In this document: positions 46,787 through 57,009 of the stretch, in pieces
How positions within the stretch are numbered: the stretch's first letter is position 1
Layout: every line of letters begins with the position of its first letter
Source of the DNA: Galaxea fascicularis
Lineage: Eukaryota; Cnidaria; Anthozoa; Scleractinia; Euphylliidae
Length of the DNA stretch: 64,000 nt
Assembly (NCBI GenBank): GCA_948470475.1
Contig: OX419344.1
Coordinates: 18,164,725-18,228,724 of the forward strand
Direction of reading: 5' to 3'
Position numbers and translations under genes: made by a program
Notes under the pieces: model-generated
Told to the model about the DNA's origin: nothing
Seen by the model: the letters and a program-made list of their open reading frames with translations, nothing else
The model's database searches: none

Positions 46787-47118
46787 GGACCTATAAGAAC
46801 CCATCGTTACAAGCGCTCTATCAGCTGTAAGTAGGCCCTTCCCCCCACTAAGTAATGAGTAAGCGGAATGTTTGTGTGAGTTTCCCGCCTTTTCCTGTGT
46901 AATTTCTCCAGGGATCATGATACGGTTTAATTTGCATAGAGCAAATTGACCTGTGCCTCCCTACGGTTGAGGGCGACTTTGTCGGGATGGAGCGGTCGCT
47001 AAGCCAACGATTTTGAAATGAAATCCGTGGCCAAGATAACTCGTTACGGATCGAGACGAAGCAGAAATGGGCAGCCGGCGCTCGAAAAGGAGTGTTTTTC
47101 GGGCGGATAAGATAAACC

Positions 47119-47328
47119 TTGGAATCCGAGGCGAAGCAACTACGAAGAAGAATTATCGACGGCTGCCGTGAGGCAATTTTGGCGAGCTCCGAGCATTTTA
47201 GTGGAATTTATGGAGCTTCGCCGTCGGCCGACCAGGTCGCTAGCCTTTCGTTTCTCTTTACTGCAAAGCAAACCTGGAAAAGTTTAAATCGTCAAAATGG
47301 CTTTAGAATGACTCAGCTACCACAATGA
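47119..47328 (+). CDS. Unrecognised 70-residue frame, duplicated in both foldback arms
   Basis: Starts MESEAKQLRRRIIDGCREAI and is repeated on the minus strand at 44614-44850 with a few changes at the C-terminus. It is present twice only because it lies in the inverted arms. Function unknown; it could be an N-terminal exon of the element's protein. Confidence 0.3.
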   Translation: MESEAKQLRRRIIDGCREAILASSEHFSGIYGASPSADQVASLSFLFTAKQTWKSLNRQNGFRMTQLPQ

Positions 47329-48074
47329 CTTCAAAATAACACAAGCGCAGACTGAGGTAAGCTTCTTTTATTGAAATCCTTTACTACAAGTTGAATTTAG
47401 AGAGATTTTCTAACCATTTTCATACATGGCTCAAAACGTAACGCAATACTGTCACGTATGTGAATCACAAACAACGTTAGGGCAGCCTGTGGGTAAATGG
47501 GCATCTTGGCACACGGGGCAGCCATCTTGTCACTCAGAATCAAGCGATCATTCACAGTACCAACAACTTGATATTCATACTCACTGGAAGGCTTAGCCTG
47601 AAAGGGACCCTGAGAATTCTTCTTCTCAGCCTTGTTTTGATAAAAAAAAATTTAACTTTTGGAAGATATTACATGAGACCAGGCATTAAACAAACCATTG
47701 CAGAAAAAAAAAAACCATTGTGACAACGACCGCAGGGCAGGATCGCCAGAAGTCTATAATAGTGTAGATATTCGAAATATGATTGGTTATGATATTTTAA
47801 TGTGGATGATATGTATGAAATAAGTTATATATTTTAATGGCCCAGAATAAGGCACAAACATAAAAAAGAATGCCAAGGTTCTACCACTGTCACAATCACC
47901 ATCATCATTAACATTACCCAAAAGTAATGAGAGCACCATTTCGGGTTAAAACACTGTAGGTTTCAATTGGATTTTTGTCCTCAGTATTGTTGGGCCATTT
48001 TTTACATGAGGAAATCTTCAAAGTTGGATTTTTAGTGACGCGACACGAGGAAAAGTGTCTTTTCTAAACACGTA

Positions 48075-48985
48075 GTGTTCCGCGCGTTTTTGTTTTTGTT
48101 CCTTTATTACGCACAATAAAGGAACTTTATTTGCACAATAGGAACAGAGGTTGGCAAATTTCGGAACAATCTGGTCCATTAGTAACAAATTGGAACATAA
48201 AGTTCCTTTTCATGCTAGTCAAAAGGAACAATTGGTTCCTCTCTTATCCTTTCAGGAACAAAAGGTCCTCTTTCCTCAGTTCCGATTTCCTTTCATGTTC
48301 CTTTCAAAAAGGTTGGGGAACAGATGTTCCCAATCTAATTTATCGCTCGACACAGTAAGGAACTAGTCGTTCCTATTCACTGGCATATCCACTGCAGTTC
48401 GGAACGCCTTGTTCCCTTTCGGTTCAAATGGTTCCTATTCATGTCCGAGGTGATTCGCGTATAAATGGGAACAGGCTCCGAATTTGTGACAAAGGAACTA
48501 GCGTTCCATTTTGCGCAAAGTGTAAAAAGGAATAGGCTATCTGTTCGGAACGCCTTGTTCCCTTTCGGTTCAAATGGTTCCTATTCATGGACGAGGTGAT
48601 TGTTTGTTCCTTAAGATGAGTGTTATGTCCGGCGTATAAATGGGAACAGGCTCCAAATTTGTGACAAAGGAACTAGCGTTCCATTTTGCGCAAAGTGTAA
48701 AAAGGAATAGGCTGTCTGAAACTACTGTTCATCACCTCATCTATACAAATTTATCAAAACATACATCCTTCAACAATCAAGTTAAGTGTAGGGCTTGCCC
48801 GCTACATGTTTAATCTCGTCCGGGCTGGCCCTGGCAAGTTCAGGCTTGTGCCTTTGTTCCTTTTGATTAATTGTGTACCAAATACGGACAAGGAAACAAT
48901 GAGGCAAGGGGCAAGAATGACCAAGTGTGGACAGAGATGAGCTAAGAAATATCTTATTGGAGAATAGGATGATCTCTTGGGGAAC
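48075..48985. repeat. GGAAC/GTTCC motif cluster
   Basis: About 30 occurrences in both orientations within 900 bp, where about two would be expected by chance. Two imperfect 146-bp units (starting at about 48398 and 48544) each contain TTCGGAACGCCTTGTTCCC, AATGGTTCC, GGGAACAGGCTCC and AAGGAACTAGCGTTCC; the second has an extra segment of about 32 bp. Likely protein-binding sites of the element, possibly for the recombinase or helicase (inference). Confidence 0.8.
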
Positions 48986-48995
48986 CTTTTGCTAG

Positions 48996-49004
48996 TATAT
49001 ATAT
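48996..49004 (+). promoter_or_regulatory. TATA box of the recombinase gene
   Basis: TATATATAT lies about 40 bases before the ATG at 49041, just after the GGAAC cluster. Confidence 0.6.
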
Positions 49005-49040
49005 GCGTGCATTCTTTAGAAATACATCGATTGCAACCAA

Positions 49041-50774
49041 ATGCTTAAGATGAACAAACGAGGCAAGGATGTCAACTGGTCAATGTTAGCAAATGCATCG
49101 CCTAAACCAAAGAGACTTCACTTAGAAGAGGATGACTGTGATGGTCTTTTTCACTGCCCAGTGCAAATTTGTAAGCACGATGGATTCACTACACAAAGAG
49201 GCTGTAGAAAACACGTAAAGAGCAAGCACTCTTGGTACTATTATTTTGACGAGAAGCCAGACAGCGTTCAAATCGAATCGTTTGATGGTCAAGCGCACAA
49301 TAATACAGCCACTGATCAGAAGACTGCGCGCAAAATGAGGACAGTTGCGACTTTTGACAAGACGAGCGACATTGCTAAGAATTTCTTGTCGTGGCTCACA
49401 GGAAGTGGCGGAGGCTGTAAAAGTGATCGACAAGCACAACAAATCGTCAACAGGTGCTTAAAGTTTCTTAAATTTTGTTGCGAAGACGAAGAGGAGCTCA
49501 CATTTGACATTGTCGACTTTAGTTTATGTTCGCCTAATCTCCTATTTAAATTCGTTGATACGATGCAAGATGATTGGGAACTAGGACACGCAGGGCGCAT
49601 TGGCTACTTAGACGCCATTGCAGAATTGGCGGATTTCAGAAAAGTGAATGGTGCATCCGATGTTGTATTGAGGGGCTTGTCTTCTACGGAAACATATCTG
49701 AAAAAGGCCCGTAAAACAGTTTCGAAAATGATGCGGTTGCAATGGATCAATGAACTCGACATCGACACCCTAGAATCCAAGGGACATTGGGCCACGCTAG
49801 AAGAGCTTTTGGAAGTTGTTGCGCGTTACTTGCCTCGCTACGAGAACGTACTTAAAACATGCAAGGATAAACCAGCTACAGTATCACCACTGGAGTTGTC
49901 CTTTGCCACAAAGTTTCTTGCGGTGTATTTGTTTATCAAGGTCAAAGGTTCCCGCCCGATGACCTATCAGTTTTTGACCGTTGATATGGTGCGCACAGCA
50001 AAGACCAACGGGGGATTTATCGATCAGAAAATGTTCAAGACGGCAGGAAAGTATGGCTTTGATTCTTTCTTCCTCACCGACACAAGCATGCAGGTGTTGG
50101 ATGGTTACATCGACCACATTCGCCCTCACTTGAAACCGACTTGTGATTACGTTTTAGTCACGAGGAATGGCGGCCAGCACAACAAACTTGGCGAGCTGAT
50201 GAGCAAGTTAGTGTTTGACGCGATCGGGAAATACGTTCACCCGACTCGTTACCGACAAATAGTGGAGACAGTCAGCTCCAAGAAACTTAGTAGCAACGCG
50301 CAAGGCACGATCTCCGAGGACCAGAAGCATAGCTCAGTTGTGGCAAGAGTGCATTACCAAAAGCAAAGATCGCGAGAAATCGCGACCAAGGCCCACGAAT
50401 ACCTGGAAACCCTTTATGGCGAAAAGGGATCGGCGCTAGAAATGGATGTTCGATCACGACTTTCAGACAAATCAGCGTCTTCGCCAGAACAAGAGGACAA
50501 TGACGATGGGTCGGTCCCCGAACAACACACTGACATTCACATTACGCCCACTAATTCCAAAAGCAAGAATGTTTCGAAAACACCCGATTCTTTTACGGGA
50601 AGGAAAATTCTGCTATTTACTCCAGAAGAGGATCAATATTTGAGGATGGGACTTGAACGTCATGGTTTCGGAAATTGGACAGCTATTCTTAGAGATCCAG
50701 ACTTTCATTTTCAAAAAGGGCGAAAACCAAACTCTCTCTTAAATCGCGCAGCCAGAAAGTTCAAAAAGTACTAA
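49041..50774 (+). CDS. Zinc finger / tyrosine recombinase / SANT protein
   Basis: An intact 577-residue frame. A C2H2-type finger is at 39-63 (C39, C44, H58, H63). A core-binding helical region follows (about 105-260), then a tyrosine recombinase catalytic domain with all landmarks: R305 in KGSRPMTYQF, a lysine around 330-337, H400-x-x-R403 in HPTRYRQIVET, H430 in KHSSVVARVHY and the nucleophile Y439. An acidic linker (480-500) leads to a Myb/SANT-like module (about 526-577, FTPEEDQYLRMGLERHGFGN). Such enzymes cut and rejoin DNA through a 3'-phosphotyrosine bond without needing TIRs, as in Cryptons. The start at 49041 follows a TATA box; ATG at 49050 is an alternative. No frame damage, so it may be recent or domesticated. 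Confidence 0.88.
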   Translation: MLKMNKRGKDVNWSMLANASPKPKRLHLEEDDCDGLFHCPVQICKHDGFTTQRGCRKHVKSKHSWYYYFDEKPDSVQIESFDGQAHNNTATDQKTARKMRTVATFDKTSDIAKNFLSWLTGSGGGCKSDRQAQQIVNRCLKFLKFCCEDEEELTFDIVDFSLCSPNLLFKFVDTMQDDWELGHAGRIGYLDAIAELADFRKVNGASDVVLRGLSSTETYLKKARKTVSKMMRLQWINELDIDTLESKGHWATLEELLEVVARYLPRYENVLKTCKDKPATVSPLELSFATKFLAVYLFIKVKGSRPMTYQFLTVDMVRTAKTNGGFIDQKMFKTAGKYGFDSFFLTDTSMQVLDGYIDHIRPHLKPTCDYVLVTRNGGQHNKLGELMSKLVFDAIGKYVHPTRYRQIVETVSSKKLSSNAQGTISEDQKHSSVVARVHYQKQRSREIATKAHEYLETLYGEKGSALEMDVRSRLSDKSASSPEQEDNDDGSVPEQHTDIHITPTNSKSKNVSKTPDSFTGRKILLFTPEEDQYLRMGLERHGFGNWTAILRDPDFHFQKGRKPNSLLNRAARKFKKY

Positions 50775-51054
50775 ATTAACCATAGCAAAATAGTGTAATG
50801 TTTAACTGGAAGACCACTTACGTTAAACCTCCATCGGATGAAATACTACTAACAACTTCTCTGGAAACACGGGGCTTAAATACAGCAATTCTAGTTATGA
50901 CATTTATTTTCTTCGTTTCAGTCTAAGAGGCTCAAATCAGTTGGCATACAATTGACTGCTTGATACTTTGTCTTTTTAATTAATGTCGATAACTTAGCAC
51001 CCAATATCTACATATTTCTGGAAATATCTGTTTTTCTTATGATAACATCGATTT
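50775..51054. other. Tail-to-tail intergenic gap
   Basis: The two convergent genes of the element end here; nothing else is seen. No canonical AATAAA was found on either strand. Confidence 0.5.
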
Positions 51055-54000
51055 TCATTGTTGGCTAGGTTTGAAAAAGTTCGTTATCCTTCCCTTCTTG
51101 GGTACTGGAGTGCTTGTTTGGGATGGCCGTTTTCTAGATTTTCCTCTCTGAAAGACGTTCCTACTTGTGCTTTTCTGTGTTGGTGTCTGGGAAGAAGAAG
51201 GAGTGATGAAAATATCTTGATCGTCGCATTCGCATTCTTCTCCATTGAATGGGTATGGCATGGGTTCCCATACGCTCGTAATACGTTCGGCCTGTTCCCT
51301 GGATAACCACTTCATATCCAATGCTCTTTTCTTTCTTTCCATGATAACAAGTCTGGAGAGGCCAGGTAACTCATCTCGTTTGAAGTTCAACTTGAGGGCT
51401 TCCACAGTAACTCCAATCATGTAATGCACAGCGCGTTTGACATCGCCATCCCTTGCAGTTTCCTCTTGTTCTTGTAGCTGTCGCAATTCTTTTTCCTTTG
51501 CCCACACCCACTCGTTCTCATAGTAATTGGACGCTTTATCCTGCAAATTCTTCTGCTCTTCTTCTTTCTTTTTCGCGAAGTACTCTTGCCGTGAACGTTC
51601 AATTCTCGGATGGTATGGGCCTTCAACCGTCTCCAGCAAGTGAGCATCTTCCTCTCGAATCATTCCAAGAGATATCCAATGTTGTCTTGTCTCGGCAAGA
51701 ATCCGCGCCTTAGCCCGTTGTGCTTCAGTTTCTCTCTCCTTCGTGGCACGCTTCACTCCAGCTGCAATGAGCCCCAGTTGCCTTTGTCTCAGGCTGTTGC
51801 ATGGCTGCTGCTCTCAAAGCTCAGATATTTTTTCAAGCGTACTCTCCCATCCGTCAGAAAACGTTGATTCGGCATCCGAATTTACTTGGTTGACTTCTCC
51901 TGCAGATAGGTCGTCGTCAGTTTCTACCACGAGTTGCCCTTCTTCAACACTTGCTTCTTGTTCGCTTTCACTGTCTTCCAGGTTCATCGTTGCGATTCTA
52001 TTCCTTTCCTCGTCATCAAATTCATTTGGCTTTGCAGCTGATCCAGGAATTGGAGGGGGAAGCTCATCATCTGGAGTGCGCGCCACTCTGCTTGCCCACA
52101 CGATACAATCCATTGCACTGTCACGCAATGACTGCTGTACTCCTGGAATTGGTCGAGAGTTCAGACTTTTAAAATAGAACTTGCGTAGACGTGCATCCAT
52201 GGCCGCGTTGTGCTCTTCCCCAAAATCCATTTCTGTTTGGCAGGTGATGAACATGGGACATCGAATTTCCTGTTGGCTAGAGCTTCTGTATTTCCGATCG
52301 TGAGCGGTAAGTCCCCCCTGCGTCAAAACTTTCCAGTCATCGGGATCTAAAAGCTTGACGTGTGCTTCATCCATGAAGATGACTTGGGTCCTTTGGTCAA
52401 CGAGACTCTTGTTAAAGGCTTTCTGTTTGGTTATCATGGCGATGTACCTGTGAAGGGAGACATAAACAATTAATTGTACAAAATCGAGTGAACATTCGAC
52501 CTTTGCATGTGCTTTATTTTGGATCAGGGCCCCTCTCAACGGTTGAAAAACACTTCCGAGGTTGCGTTGATATTTTCTACCTGATGAAGCAGTCAAAAAC
52601 AAGAACAAAACAGCAAATACCTAGCAGGAATTATCCGAGTGATCGGCGTGAATAGGCTTGTTTTCCCGCTGTTTGGCTCCCCAATTAAGCACATGACTTT
52701 CTCTTTGTGTTGTTTAATTCCGTGATTTAGAAGACGCAAGTAGTATTCGCAGAAGTGTGTCACACCAGTCGGACTTAAGCTGTTCTCTAGAATTTCTTGA
52801 AAGTACTTGGACTCTGGCTCTTTAGTGTGGGAGTACTGTTCAAATGCTCGCGGACATTCTTTTCCAATTTCTTTAATGGGGTTTTGGACAAATCTTCTTT
52901 GACTTAGCGAGAAACACCAACCATTCAAAACTTCAATTAAGTCGTAGTTGATTCTTAACTGTTTCGTAAATTCGCTCTCGGGGTCGGCCAGTATAGATTC
53001 TAGCTTGTTGAAATTTGTGATGATAATCTCCTTCAATTGATCGTTGTTTGCCAGGACTGACAGGAACTTTTTGATGGAGCAAGCGTGTTCGAAGGTATAC
53101 ATTGAAGCTTCGTTTTTCTTGAAAACGTCGCCTTTGTGTAACGCGTAGCCCAGTTTTGCCATGGCTCTCTCAATTTTGTTTAGTGCAACAATGACGGGAG
53201 ACTTGGACAAGGCCCTTCCAATAGACTGCTGACTTTCCGACTCTTTCACATTTTCTATTCCAAAGACGTCAAATACCAGACCAGCTCTAGTAAGTGCCGG
53301 GATTGCCCTGTTTTGCAATTCCGATGAAAAAACGGGACTTTGAACTTGCAGGCGGACGACACGTTCGCTGCCGTGAATTGATGGAACAGGCTCTTTCAAT
53401 ATCTGCGATTCAAGCGCCTCTAAACAATGCTGAAACGACACATCAACATTTCTTTGCAAGAAGCTGTTATTATGGTCTTTCACTGTTGTGCACAAGGGAG
53501 CGACTGCAATTTCTTCCTTTCCTCTCGAACATTCTTGTACAGATTTAGCTGTGACTTCCATGCCTGTTTCCAGAACCGCTGAGTGAACTGGAATAGTTGA
53601 CATTCTAAGGCCATCTCTGGATTGCAGAGCTATCCAATACGATATTGCAGGCCAATAGACCTTTTTCTTCCTTTGAGAATTACTATTCGGCGTTTCTTCG
53701 TCACCATCTTTGTCTTCTTCACATTCGTTTTCCTGAACTTTCTTCTCCACAACTGCAACTGAAGAAAAGAAAAATGCCATCTCCTTGATTTTCTTCATGG
53801 CTTTGTCGCACGCGTCTCGTTTCGCACATATTTCTAACCATAGCTTGTCTGGGTCTCTTGTCTCTTGCGATGTGTTGTAGGTCACTTTAGCTGAGATCAC
53901 TGAACATTTTTCCTGAACGATTGGTAACACTTTGCTTACAAGAGCACTTCGAATATTCTGCAGGAGAGTCAAACAGAAAAATAGCAACGTTAGCACTCCT

Positions 54001-54111
54001 ACTTGAATTCGATACAAGACTTAACTCTTCACCCTTTGACTAAACACAACTTAAGATAAAGCACAGGATACATACCTTACTGTTGAGCTGCCGAGCAGGA
54101 GCACTTGCCAT
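51055..54111 (-). CDS. Superfamily 3 helicase with C-terminal coiled coil and PIP-box, one in-frame TGA
   Basis: Minus strand. Exon 1 54111-54076 (12 residues, MASAPARQLNSK), exon 2 53957-52621, exon 3 52447-51055; both introns are GT-AG and in phase. Walker A GEPNSGKTS is at about 438-446, Walker B QVIFMDEAH at about 479-487 (40 residues apart, as in SF3), then CPMFITCQTEMDF (motif C, Gln instead of the usual Asn) and MDARLRKFYF with the arginine finger. These helicases are typical of small DNA virus and plasmid replication proteins. A TGA at 51816-51814 interrupts the frame; in the same frame beyond it come a charged coiled coil (about 670-850) and the end GRITNFFKP, a good PCNA-interacting motif. 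Full frame would be about 921 residues. No HUH nuclease domain was recognised in the N-terminal half. Confidence 0.82.
51814..51816 (-). other. In-frame TGA inside the helicase gene
   Basis: The codons around it read ATA TCT GAG CTT TGA GAG CAG CAG. The frame is open on both sides, and 252 codons follow. CGA to TGA (a methylated CpG change) is the simplest origin, but a stop with readthrough is possible. Confidence 0.8.
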
Positions 54112-54157
54112 CACGATTTCAACTTTGCAACTGGTGAGAGCAAGTCTAAGCCTTTCG

Positions 54158-54165
54158 CTTTTATA
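54158..54165 (-). promoter_or_regulatory. TATA box of the helicase gene
   Basis: On the minus strand TATAAAAG lies 46 bases before the ATG at 54111. Confidence 0.6.
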
Positions 54166-55157
54166 GCATTTCACGTAATAGCTGATTTAAATTCTGTGAC
54201 TCTTTTTTGTTTCAAGGAGTAACCATGATAATTTCAACGAAATAGCGATACTAAAATTCTTTTGGTGTTTCATTCAAAGGCTTTAAAGCTATTGATAGGT
54301 AGCGAATACCGAACGCTGCGTAGTGCACGAATTTTGTTGGCTTTGAAAATTAAATATCAAAACTTTTGTGAGATATCCAATATCTTTAAAAGAAACGCAT
54401 GCTTGCTTTGAAAGCGGTGCAAAAGTATTCTGAGAGAAGAACGATTATATATTGCGTCCGTTTCTTGATATGGATTTTTTTTCGAGGAATTTAGTGATTT
54501 TAGCACATTAGAAAACGATATCCCAAACTTATGCCAAAAAGCGTGCAGTCCAATGCACTCGTAGCAGTTATAATCCTACCCCAAACAATTAAAAATAGCA
54601 AAGAAAGACCAAAGTATGTAATTAGCAATGTTCCAGGAATATTTAAAAGAAGGTGACAACTATCAAACGTTGGTTGTAAAATTATCTTGTAAATATTTGT
54701 GCAAGCAATTTGTCTGGCGGCGAGCAAGGAATTCCGCAAACAGAATTGAATGCGCAAGCACGAGATATTACATGAATATTAAACTACTATTAAAGAACAC
54801 TGAAAGATGATGCTATTCCTAACTCCAAATGATATAACTGTAAGTGCTGTCTCCATGCATTCGTCATATCAGCCATGTCTGAAAGAAATTCATTCAACTC
54901 CAAATTGTCCGTCACTCAAAATATCTCAAACGGTACTTGACGAAGATGCACTTGCAGTAAGATAGGGAGGCACTATTCAAAGCCCTTATCATGCCATTCA
55001 GAGATGTGGAAGTGCTGTCTCCGTGTATCCGTCATATCCACAGTACTTTAAGAAATTCATTGAAGTCCAAGTTGTTCCCGGCACTAAAATATCTCAGAGA
55101 AGACGGAAACACAGGAGATGACGGAGATACACTTACAGATAAGCTGAAAGGAATATA

Positions 55158-55191
<34 letters not shown>

Positions 55192-55234
55192 TTAATATTG
55201 ATATTAATAACAGTAGTAGTAGTAGTAGTAGTAG

Positions 55235-55269
<35 letters not shown>

Positions 55270-55356
55270 TTACTGTTATTATTATTATTATTCCTTTCAG
55301 CTTATCTGTAAGTGTATCTCCGTCATCTCCTGTGTTTCCGTCTTCTCTGAGATATT

Positions 55357-56345
55357 AGGGACCTTTAGCAAGAACGACGGGGACAGATGGCAACGGCTAC
55401 CGGAAACACAAATTGACTTCCGGAAATACTCTGCGCATGACCGGGGTTGTTTGCTCGCGGTCGTCCACTCCGCGCGAACGTGAAACTGGTCATTTTGGCG
55501 TTGTCGGAAAACGTGAGTATTTCATCGGTTATAGCTTACAGATTGTACCTTTGTATTTCATGACATCGATTAGGAACTATCCTGAGTGAACTGTCTAAGG
55601 TTTTTCTGAAAGGCAGAGTTCGTGTTATCTTTGTTATGTGAATAATACTCGTATATTTTGCACACTGATAGTAACTGAGAGAAATGCCTTTTACCGCGAC
55701 AGGACCACCGACTGTAGGAAAAAATGTTTTGATTCCACTGAGTTTTGCGATGGCCATGAATGTCAAATATGTAGTTCAGCGCTTGGTTAGTGACAAGACT
55801 GATGACAGACACTGGTCGGCCGAACAGCGGGATCATGTCGCCGTACCGGCAAGGATACGCAGCACGTTTGAGTAACAAGCATAAGCCCTCGATACCATCG
55901 CATACACTTCGTTGCTCGCATCTGAAGGTTGCAGGAAGTTGTAGCGCTTGAGCAAGACGCGGTATGTGTTCCTTTTGAAAGCGAAAATCTGCATAACAAT
56001 CTGCTGAACTGATGTCATCAAGATCAAAGGCAGGATAGTTTTCGTACTTGAAATCAGGATTTTTAGACTGCAACTTTTCGTACGAAATAAGAAATTCTTC
56101 GTCTGAGATCATCTTACTGTCATAACATATCGCCAGGAGATCCCGGAGTTCTTTAAAACTCGCCATTCATCAACGATAAATTAGTTTTCTTCACTTACGT
56201 TGGTGTTAATTTGTGTTTACTCCGTCACACACGAAGGTGACAGCTAAAGTATTTTGATTTTGGCGGCGACGGCATAAAACTATCCTTAGTCCTTCTCGGT
56301 TAATTACGTCGCCGTCGCCCTCAAATCCCGATGCTAAAGGTCCCT
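55357..56345 (-). mobile_element. PIF/Harbinger-like element, deleted derivative (989 bp)
   Basis: Perfect 14-bp TIR AGGGACCTTTAGCA (55357-55370; inverse 56332-56345) with a 3-bp duplication ATT. The uninterrupted arm GAGATATTTTAGTGCCGG at about 56526 is the empty site, confirming both limits. Only the N-terminal part of the transposase remains. Confidence 0.9.
55570..56166 (-). pseudogene. PIF/Harbinger-like transposase, N-terminal fragment
   Basis: Minus-strand frame starting MASFKELRDLLAICYDSKMI and running through FRCEQRSVCDGIEGLCLLLK and YPCRYGDMIPLFGRPVSVIS, the region before the DDE nuclease in cnidarian Harbinger-type proteins (recognised from memory). After about 150 residues (HGHRKTQWNQN) the sequence becomes unrelated, so the catalytic DDE domain has been deleted and the element cannot move on its own. 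Confidence 0.75.
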
Positions 56346-57009
56346 ATTTTAGTGCCGGGGACAACTTGTAGATCAATAAATTTCTCAAAGTATGGTGGAT
56401 ATGACGGATACACGGAGACAGCACTTCTAGATCGTTGAATGGCATAGTGATTAGGGTCTTTGGTTATTACTGCCTTATGTCATTGTACGTGTATCTCATC
56501 CACTTGCTGTGTTTTCGTCTTATCTGAGATATTTTAGTGCCGGGGACAACTTGGTGTTTAATGAATTTCTTAAAGTATGGTGGATATGACGGATACACGG
56601 AGACAGCATTTCCATATCTTTGAATGGCATAATAAGGGTCTTTGAACAATACCTTTCTACGTTACTGCAAGTGCTTCTTGGTCATCTGCAGTGTTTTTTT
56701 AATCAATTTATGTTGTCTTCAATAAAGGAATCATACTCCACATAAAGGGAACAAAAGGGCCGGTTAACTTTAGTTCCTCTCAAGGGGAACACTTTGAATG
56801 GCTTAAGCGCTTTTCAGAGAGCAATTTACTCTTTCAATGAAGACAATCCATATTTTTAGGTTGTAGTCAAGTCCGTTCTACAATATATAGCATTGGATAT
56901 GCAAGTTACGTCGAAATTGTAAGATTTTCTGCTCCTTTTCCAAAGGGAACGGTGACGTTTAGGAAACGATCATTACCATAACCACCATTATCAAAAATAC
57001 CGTAATCTA

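Larger units (their letters stand above)
44468..47491. mobile_element. Foldback transposon, about 840-bp inverted arms, 7-bp duplication
   Basis: Arms 44468-45308 and 46661-47491 are near-identical inverses; the spacer is about 1.35 kb. Ends are CACAG...CTGTG, flanked by GGTAAAT at 44461-44467 and 47492-47498. The empty site, GCCCATTTACCGCATC, is visible at about 63903-63918 in the intact relative. Arms hold an outward 70-residue frame (MESEAKQLRRRIIDGCREAI...) and the end of a PIF1-like helicase piece. Superfamily not determined; the 7-bp duplication does not settle it. Confidence 0.88.
44399..47631 (-). pseudogene. BRICHOS-gene relative, last exon, split by a foldback transposon
   Basis: On the minus strand, 47631-47499 reads GAGAAGAAGAATTC... 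with the frame KPSSEYEYQVVGTVNDR, then DKMAAPCAKMPIY; after the 3.0 kb insertion the frame resumes at 44467-44399 as RIKKKSLNLDVDRGTKRP and stops. This matches 63784-63951 of the BRICHOS gene, which has the two parts contiguous. Its exon 2 relative lies at 57519-57605. Exons 3 and 4 are not found between, and the copy lacks the dibasic KR, so it is a broken duplicate. The split is by insertion, with a 7-bp duplication. Confidence 0.75.
54835..56690. repeat. Palindromic satellite (inverted tandem units, about 170-183 bp)
   Basis: Left units: GTGCTGTCTCC...TCGTCATATC at about 54843 and 55013. Right units in the opposite orientation: GGATATGACGGATACACGGA near 56397 and 56580. The centre, about 55165-55290, is a microsatellite of AAT, then AGT, then ACT, then ATT units which is itself palindromic. 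The right arm is interrupted by a Harbinger element at 55357-56345. Confidence 0.85.
48064..56960. mobile_element. Tyrosine-recombinase / SF3-helicase element (limits approximate)
   Basis: Two convergent genes: recombinase (49041-50774, +) and helicase (54111-51055, -), 280 bp between their stops. GGAAC/GTTCC motifs crowd the left side (about 30 in 48075-48985) and reappear in small number at 56745-56955, suggesting matching subterminal regions. CTAAAC...GTTCC near 48064 and the inverse GGGAAC...GTTTAG near 56945-56962 are possible but weak ends. A palindromic satellite with a Harbinger insertion (54835-56690) lies between the helicase promoter and the right side and may be a later insertion. 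No capsid, DNA polymerase or HUH nuclease is seen. Crypton-like or a relic of a recombinase-bearing virus-like element are both possible. Confidence 0.6.

Noticed and set aside
49122..50129. Minus-strand open frames under the recombinase gene
   Set aside because: Shadows of the 577-residue plus-strand gene.
52446..52500. A second small intron in the helicase (donor at 52500) with a short exon between
   Set aside because: The phases do not match; a single intron 52620-52448 joins the frame exactly and gives the correct 40-residue Walker A to B spacing.
48064..56962. Terminal inverted repeat of the recombinase element (CTAAAC...GTTCC)
   Set aside because: Only about 12 of 17 bases match with a gap. 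Kept as a rough limit, not claimed as a TIR.
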